From Phanerochaete sordida (lineage: Eukaryota > Basidiomycota > Agaricomycetes > Polyporales > Phanerochaetaceae), in the NCBI GenBank assembly GCA_019973155.2, contig BPQB01000011.1, forward strand, positions 1 through 64,000: a DNA stretch of 64,000 nt, read 5' to 3'. Numbering within the stretch: position 1 is the first letter of the stretch; the number at the start of each line of letters is the position of its first letter. A program made the translations under genes and the position numbers. Below, piece after piece: positions 58,140-64,000 of this stretch. The notes beneath the pieces were generated by a model. It was given only the letters and a program-made list of their open reading frames with translations. It did no database searches and was not told the DNA's origin.

Positions 58140-59065
58140 TCACGCCTCCTCCTTCCGGGGGGTACCGAGCTTCAGCTCCTCGGGAGTCATCTCGTCGGTC
58201 ATGTACAGCAGCGCGTCGGCGAACCTGCGCGCATCGCGCGCGCTCGCGGCCTTGTCCTTCCTGCGCAGCTTGTCGACGCCGAGGTAGCTGAACTGGCAGC
58301 AGCGCCCGAGCCGGATGATGTCGTCATCGTCGACGAGGAAGACGGCGTAGCGCATGCGCTGCAGGTCGTGCGCCGTGTCCACTGCCAGGCCCGCGAGGTC
58401 CGGGTGTTCCGCCCGCAGCTCGCTTACGGGCATAACACACGCCTCCTCGATCTGCACGGTGTTTTCAGCAGCATATATGCGTGATGCGAGTGCATACACG
58501 CACGTAGTAGTCGCGGATCTTGCGCTTCGTGCCCGCGTTCTCGCGGATCCACACTGCCATGCTGCCGCAGCCACGGCGGTCAGCCTGCATGTACGCCGCG
58601 CGCGCGGAGCCCTGCGCACCAGTGCGTCGCGACGCGCTCCGGCGGGTGATTCGCGAGGTCGAGGGACGTCATGGCCTCCGCGACGAGGACGTGGCGCCAG
58701 CGCTCGAGCCACGCGCTCAGCTTCTTGTCCTCCTGCAGGCAGAGCCACGCGTCGCTGCCCCGCGGCGGCTCCGGGAGCTCGCGCCCCGACGCGTCGACGA
58801 TAGACTTGTGCAGCGTGCAGGTGTTCTTGTGCCCCGCCTGCCACGCCTTAACCTGGCATTCCTTCGTCTGCGAGAGGTGAGACAAGGGGGGCCATTCGGG
58901 CACGCGCAGAGACGTACGCAGTAGGTCGTCAGTCTTGAGTTTCGGGGGAATGGGCTCAATGTCAGGTCAGACCACTTGACGAGTGGGCCCTCACCTGCAC
59001 CGCGAGCACCGCTTGACCTGTCCGCTCGCTATTTCAGCATGGCACCAATAACATGTTCCCTTCAT
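58140..59065 (-). CDS. MYND zinc-finger protein, copy C
   Basis: Five exons (59065-58995, 58933-58918, 58867-58620, 58561-58504, 58451-58140), 234 residues. The first, second and fourth exons have the same lengths as in copies A and B (71, 16 and 58 nt). The finger is CYWC, CSRC, TYC, KECQ and AWQAGHKNTC. The tail keeps SAWLERWRH and LDLANHPPERVATHW, but the last exon diverges (CVMPVSELRAEHPDLAGL and a charged KEEA end). It is convergent with copy B, 78 bases apart, and is clearly the oldest branch of the trio. Confidence 0.88.
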
Positions 59066-59415
59066 CGTGTTTTCGTGCGTTATAGCTGAGCTGCAACCAT
59101 ACGGATAGTCTGGTCGCGTTGCGGAGCAATAGTGGGTGGTGGTGGTTGTGGTAACCGTGGTTAACGATGCAACGAGCCAAGGCGCGTGACGGACGGACGC
59201 GAAGCACGGTCGCATTTGGCGCTACGAACGCGAAGTCACTGTTAAACGCCATAGCATTTTAGGTGCATCATGTAGAACTAGTAAGTGTAGCTAGGCGAAC
59301 GGATAGCATATATGTAGTGTGGGACGGGTGACGGCAGTCGCAGGGGCCGCAGTGGAACTGAAGTACAAGCGAGGACGACGAGAGCTATGATGACTAGTGG
59401 GTGCTGTTAGATGAG

Positions 59416-59488
59416 GTCCCCGTAGTTTAATGGTTATGACGTCAGACTTCTAATCTGAAGGCTGTGGGTTCGAGTCCCACCGGGGATG
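59416..59488 (+). tRNA. tRNA-Arg (anticodon UCU)
   Basis: A complete 73-nt cloverleaf. The acceptor stem is GTCCCCG paired with CGGGGAT (one G-T pair at the end) and discriminator G. The anticodon stem is TCAGA/TCTGA with loop CTTCTAA, giving anticodon TCT. The T arm is GTGGG-TTCGAGT-CCCAC. The B-box GGTTCGAGTCC is canonical. No intron. It reads AGA codons. A run of five T at about 59511 may serve as the Pol III terminator. Confidence 0.95.
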
Positions 59489-59927
59489 CTTTGATGAGCA
59501 CAAGGCAGTTTTTGGCGCCGCCCACTGCCTTTTCATGTTCCTAATGCTCAGTGTTTAAACTTTAGTAGGAGTGTCAACTTTTTGGCATTTGCGCTCGTAG
59601 GAGTGTAGCATGTCAATGGCAACGAGATAACAAGTGAATCTCAGCAAGCACCCAGGTGTTCCATCGAGCAGACTTCGAAATAATCGTCCACCAGTCCTAC
59701 ACTCGGGAAAAGCCCTACCTTATTTCCTCCAGCGAGTCACCCACCATTCTTGCTCGGAGAGCAAGCTAACCCCCAGCGGAATGACGGGCGGCTGAAGCTC
59801 TATTTGGCACTGTTTACCTCCTTCCCGGCCTCGGTAATCGCTTCCCACGATTTCCACCCGTCTCGAGCTCCTGCTCAGCCTCTCCGAGCAAGATATCGCG
59901 CCGCACCGCAGGCGCCTTTCGAGTCTA
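59489..59927. other. Intergenic between tRNA-Arg and DUF6533 gene
   Basis: No gene seen. Contains the Pol III termination region and the 3' flank of the minus-strand DUF6533 gene. Confidence 0.5.
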
Positions 59928-61537
59928 CTACACGCAGCGCTCTGCCGATCCTGCGTCATGCGTGTCCGAGGATGTCCCAGCGATGCAGGTGGCGGCGCTG
60001 TCCACGTCCACGTCTGGACCAGCGCCGCCCGCGCGCTGCCAATGGTCGAGCGTCCCGCCGATGTTTCCGAGGCAGTGCGAGGGCACGGCGAAGTGCGCGC
60101 CGGAGAGCTGCGACGGCGTCCCGGCGGACGCGGACGGGGTCGCGGACGCGCCGTCGAGCGCGCGCAGGTTGAACATGAAGCGCACGACGAAGATGCCGGG
60201 CTGGGCGCAGTTCAGGGGCAGCGGCCAGGTTTGAGAGGAGGAGTGGGACGTACGAGCACGTTGATGATGTTGCTCATCGGCGAGATGACCTAGAGACGGC
60301 GGGGGTCAGGTTCGGGAGTCGAGGTCAAGCACCCAGGTGCGCTTACCGTGTTATACGTCGCCATGTGCGCAATGTTCATGGCTAGCAGCGCGCTGTTTAT
60401 AGATGTCAGAAGTAGTCGCTGAAAGCGCAAGATATGAAACTCACATGAAGTACACCGTGCCTGATCTAGAGCGTCAGCGCACGCACAAGCACAAGACCGT
60501 ATAGGCGCACCGTCACGAAGTAGGCACGATGACATGGAAAGGTGGAGGTGGATCCGTCGTGCCTCTCTCCACTGGCGGTAGGTCTTCAACCAGGTAATGA
60601 CGAGGACGATCACGTCCGATGCAATTAGAAATGAGCGAGTGACGAACACCACTGGACATCGTGAGTATCTCGGTGCTTGAGAAATTGCTAGGCACTCACG
60701 CCTAAGTAATCATCATCGGCAGGAGCTTCTCTTGACACTTGGGAAAGTGTACTTACATTCCGTACTTGGCTTGCGAGAAGTGCGGCGAAGCCGAGCATAT
60801 GTTGAAGGGCGCAGGAAGCCAAGTATATGCAGACAGCGCCTCGTCATACTGCTTGTGCATCAGCCAATGGTGTCAGCAACGCAAAGTTCACGACTCACTG
60901 TGTCCGTCCACACAGGGACCAGCCCGAACATGAAGACGACCGTGAAAATGACATAACTCCGGCTGGACAGCGCGAACGCCCGGAGAGCTGAGAATACTGA
61001 AGCCAACGTCAGCATATAGCCCGATAGAATAAAAGTGTTCTTACGCGCAATCTGCAGGTAGCCTAGCGCGACGAGGAGGTCGTTTATGACGATATCGGGC
61101 TTGCAGCTGATGAGACATGATCAGGATGGCAACACGCAGTACAGCACTTGCCCATACCTCTGCAAATGCGCGATTCAGAAAGGGCTGACGGAGACAGCAA
61201 ACAGACGCACCTTCGGCCACGACGCAAGCCACAGGGTGATCTGGATGAGCACGAGCACCCAGCGCGTCGTGACGATAAGCAGTGACGTGACGTTCATCTT
61301 CCGTCGCCAGACGGTCTCCACCTCCTGCCCAAAGGTGATGATGTACTCGTACACGACGAGGCCTATCACGTCCCGGTCAGCCAGTACGCGTGGCTCAGCG
61401 AGGCATGCCCTACATGTTAGCGCTACACCGATGTACTCCTGTACGAGCCTGCGCAGGATAAGTTTCAGCCTCAGACTGCGAGAGAACATCGGTGCGACGC
61501 ACATTTGGTAGTAAGCGTCCGCCAGAGTTTCACCCAT
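59928..61537 (-). CDS. DUF6533-domain multi-pass membrane protein, second gene
   Basis: Eleven exons close to 342 residues: 61537-61503, 61448-61414, 61362-61211, 61099-61045, 60996-60899, 60848-60757, 60701-60511, 60460-60445 (16 nt), 60392-60347, 60289-60254 and 60200-59928. The DUF6533 region is VVYEYIITFGQEVETVWRRK after QEYIGVALTC. Later come IALFSALRAFALSSRS, the SFLIASDVIVLVITWLKTY helix, CLLRDGTVYF and the FMFNLRAL motif, after which a Ser/Thr/Ala-rich cytosolic tail of about 80 residues ends the protein. About seven membrane helices are expected. It differs from the 9.9-11.4 kb gene in length, intron layout and sequence, so the two are distant paralogs. Function unknown. Confidence 0.88.
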
Positions 61538-62604
61538 TGGGATGCGAAACCGGAAAGGTGTGTGCGGCAGTCATGCACTGCACGGTGATATAGCCTGCGG
61601 CGAGGGACCTCGGCGACAATCATGGCCCGCCGATAGGATGCCGAGACAGAAGGAGTGCTGCCCCTGGGCGCTGCGACAGGAGGGCGCGGGAGACATCCTA
61701 TCACCAGCAAGTCGGCGCGCGCCCGGGGCGAACACAGGCCAGACACAGGGCGTGAGCAACGCAGAGGGGCACAGAGAGATCCATCGCGATTTGAGCGTTG
61801 CGGCACGCACGGCAGAAGGCTATCTGAATGCGGCCGCGGCCCAGTGGGCAAACTGAAACCTGCTCGGTCGGCAGCGGTCCCGCTAGATCACTCGAAATCG
61901 TGAGCTGCAATGAGGTTATCGACAGACGCGCCGCGCGCCCGAGTCGGACGCAGATCTGGGAGCGGCACCGAGGCCGCCAAGTGCGTTTGCTCGGGGTCCG
62001 CATTTCCGCCGGTGCGGTAGCGCGTTGCAGCATGCGGGAGTTGGGGGAGATGGCGGACGCCGACGCAGGACTGTGTAACTACTGTTAGACTTTGTCTGGA
62101 TTGCGCAGCATGGATTTTCGTAACCTCGAGATGTACGCTACGTACAGAATGAAGATTTTGAGCGCCGGGCCAGTGTGATGTCTGCCACCTCCGACTGCTA
62201 TCGGCATAGCGAGAGAAGTACGAAGAACTTGCGTGCCGTCGGAAAGTACGAGATGCATCTGTGTGGGTCATGTGAGCCAAGCTAGAGAGAAATCTCTGCG
62301 GAAACGATGACAACATTTATAGAATACGCGTCTGGGACGCACGCTACCCCTTCAAGGCAGTCCTGCGAGGCATGTAGCTCACTGTGAAAGGAGCGACACG
62401 CTAGCAGAGACCAACTCCCGATCTGCGCTCGCCGCATCGGGAAACGCGATCACGTGGCACTCTAATTGCCCGCCATCACGGCCGGCGATCAAAAACGACG
62501 CGCCCCACCCCAAGCGCGCACACAAAGTCGAACCTCGACGTCGCCGTCGCCACCGCACACGCTGAGCATGCCCCTGCCGTAGCCCGCACACACGAACGCC
62601 GAGC
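61538..62604. other. Intergenic, nothing recognised
   Basis: The upstream regions of two divergent genes. A 142-codon minus-strand frame (62316-61888) lacks any motif. A GC-rich patch at 61.6-61.9 kb has overlapping frames on both strands only. Confidence 0.45.
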
Positions 62605-63806
62605 ATGCCGGGCCCAAAGAACACGAAGAAGAAGCGCAAGGCGCAGGCGAAGAAGGCGCGCGAGAAGGAGCGGCGCGCCGCCGAGGCTGCCTCCAAGCAC
62701 GAGGAGCTGCCGGAGGTCGTGGAGGAGAGGTTCGGGGACGAGAGGTATGAGGAGAAGGACGAGGATGAGGAGAGCTTTAGGATCGTCGTTGAGGACACGG
62801 ACCCGCCCCGCGAGCGCTACATGCCGCTCAAGTCGCAACCGCTGCGCTACGTCTCGCACCCGCCGAAGCCACACGCCCACACGCACCCGCCAGCATCCTT
62901 CCGCGGGCGCCACGGCCCGCGCGACACCCCGCCCGCCTCGCCGTCGGCGCCTCCTAGCGCGTTCTCGAGCGAGACGTCCTCCCCCAATTCCGACGTGCGT
63001 GCACCCCAGGATCACGAGAGTGGGGACTCGGAGGGTGAGTATGGCGCGCCCGCGCCGCCGTGCGTCGAGGACCACGGCAACGGTCCGCACGTGCGCGATA
63101 TCCGTGCGTTCCTGCGCTCCCGCCTCTGCGCGCCGCCGTCCATGCACGACGACCTCTGCGCTGAGTTCGCGCGGGAGGAGGTGCGCGAGATGCTCGGCGC
63201 CGTTCTGCCCGAAGAGATGGCTCTGGTGCGTGTGCCACTGTCCCAGTGCTGCTTCCTGCTCACTTATAGGTGGGCAATGCAGATTGTGTGGCACAACAAA
63301 AGCAGGCACGCCGCGCGCATATGTCCAGCCTGTCGACGACTCTACCGCCTCGGCGAGCTCGTGCGCGAACCGCTGCTCGACGAACACTCGCCGCCGCCCA
63401 CACACGCCAACACCGACGCGGGCCCCGAATCCGAGCGGCGCCAGCGCGAGCAGGAGATCAGCGGCATCTGTACGTCCCCCTCCTCTAGCGTATGGCGCAC
63501 GCTGACCTGCGGCATGTGGCAGGCTCCGCGCTCTGCTTCATGCTCGTCGCGTACCGCTTCCCGGCGGCGATCCGGAGCACGTGGGGGCGCACGGCGGACG
63601 CGCTGAGCGACGCGACGTGGGCCGAGCTCGACGCGCCGCTCCCGCCGAACGCGGCCGACGACGGGCTCGGGTTCAGCATGGCGCTCAAGATGACGCGCTG
63701 CCCCGACCTCGGGCTCGCGCAGCTCTTCGGCGTCGAGAGCGGCGATGAGGAGGGCGGGGACGGTGAGGAGGAGGGCGAGAGTGAGGACGATGTTTTGGAA
63801 TATTAG
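62605..63806 (+). CDS. Conserved-looking fungal protein of unknown function with CxxC motif
   Basis: Two exons (62605-63469 and 63523-63806), about 382 residues. It opens with a strongly basic MPGPKNTKKKRKAQAKKARE segment followed by acidic runs, then a Pro/Ser/His-rich linker. The core has DIRAFLRSRLCAPPSMHDDLC, EEVREMLGAVLPEEMALV, and ARICPACRRLYRLGEL with a CxxC that could bind zinc or be structural. The second exon contributes CFMLVAYRFPAAIRSTWG and a very acidic tail (GDEEGGDGEEEGESEDD). I do not recognise a named domain. The basic and acidic ends suggest a nucleic-acid or chaperone context, which is inference. A possible 44-nt intron at 63226-63269 would break the CxxC frame, so I read through it. 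Confidence 0.7.
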
Positions 63807-64000
63807 GGATAATGGGAAGCGTCGGACTCGGATGGATCGCAATACCTGTAAGATAGCGCTTTGGACGTGCCTCGGACTATACCCGCAATAATGGAACCAC
63901 ACCAGTTATACAGTCACACATCGCATCGTCTTATATGCATACAAATACAACCCTTGCGCCACCCTTTCCTACCACGCCCGCCCCACCCCAACATCCGGCC
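63807..64000. other. Right edge of window
   Basis: Only the 3' flank of the last gene. No feature is seen. Confidence 0.5.

Noticed and set aside
62476..63405. 309-codon minus-strand frame
   Set aside because: Antisense of the basic/acidic protein at 62605-63806; no start context, and arginine/alanine/valine composition typical of shadow frames.

Overview
The window looks like a basidiomycete fungus nuclear genome, most likely an agaricomycete of polypore type (inference). Genes are split by many short introns (about 45-70 nt, GT-AG with a few GC-AG) and micro-exons occur. The families fit: DUF6533/DUF6534 membrane proteins, several cytochromes P450, MYND proteins, and small secreted cysteine-rich proteins in paralogous runs. 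There are no operons, and one nuclear tRNA gene. I rebuilt exon structures by hand from splice sites, reading phase and protein-family fit. Most reconstructions close in frame from ATG to stop.

Layout. 0-12 kb: an AT-richer, gene-poor stretch. It holds a 2.0-kb terminal-inverted-repeat element with TA duplications that encloses a broken FAD monooxygenase, a DUF6534 gene (6.1-7.9 kb) and a DUF6533 gene (9.9-11.4 kb). 13-20 kb: an MFS transporter, a P450 and an isoprenylcysteine-methyltransferase-like gene, all on the plus strand, which could be a small metabolic cluster. 22.2-23.4 kb: a protein built of four seed-maturation-like repeats. 24-34 kb: four intact genes of one small secreted family (A) plus one wrecked copy, interleaved with a tandem segmental duplication carrying two near-identical SDR oxidoreductases. 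35-40.5 kb: four genes of a second six-cysteine secreted family (B) and one possible relic.

41-47 kb is a conserved housekeeping block: a BBC1/AIM3-type actin-patch protein, a BolA protein, the Dim1 rRNA dimethyltransferase and a SET-domain methyltransferase. 47.7-54.3 kb: two paralogous P450s with identical micro-exons around the heme motif flank a FluG-type amidohydrolase. 55.6-59.1 kb: three MYND-finger paralogs. 59.4 kb: tRNA-Arg(UCU). 59.9-61.5 kb: a second DUF6533 gene. 62.6-63.8 kb: an uncharacterised acidic/basic two-exon protein.

The most unusual content is the 24-40 kb secretome locus. Two unrelated small secreted protein families, each with a rigid six-cysteine pattern, have expanded side by side next to duplicated oxidoreductases. 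I assign no function to either family. Expression, secretion and activity cannot be judged from sequence alone.
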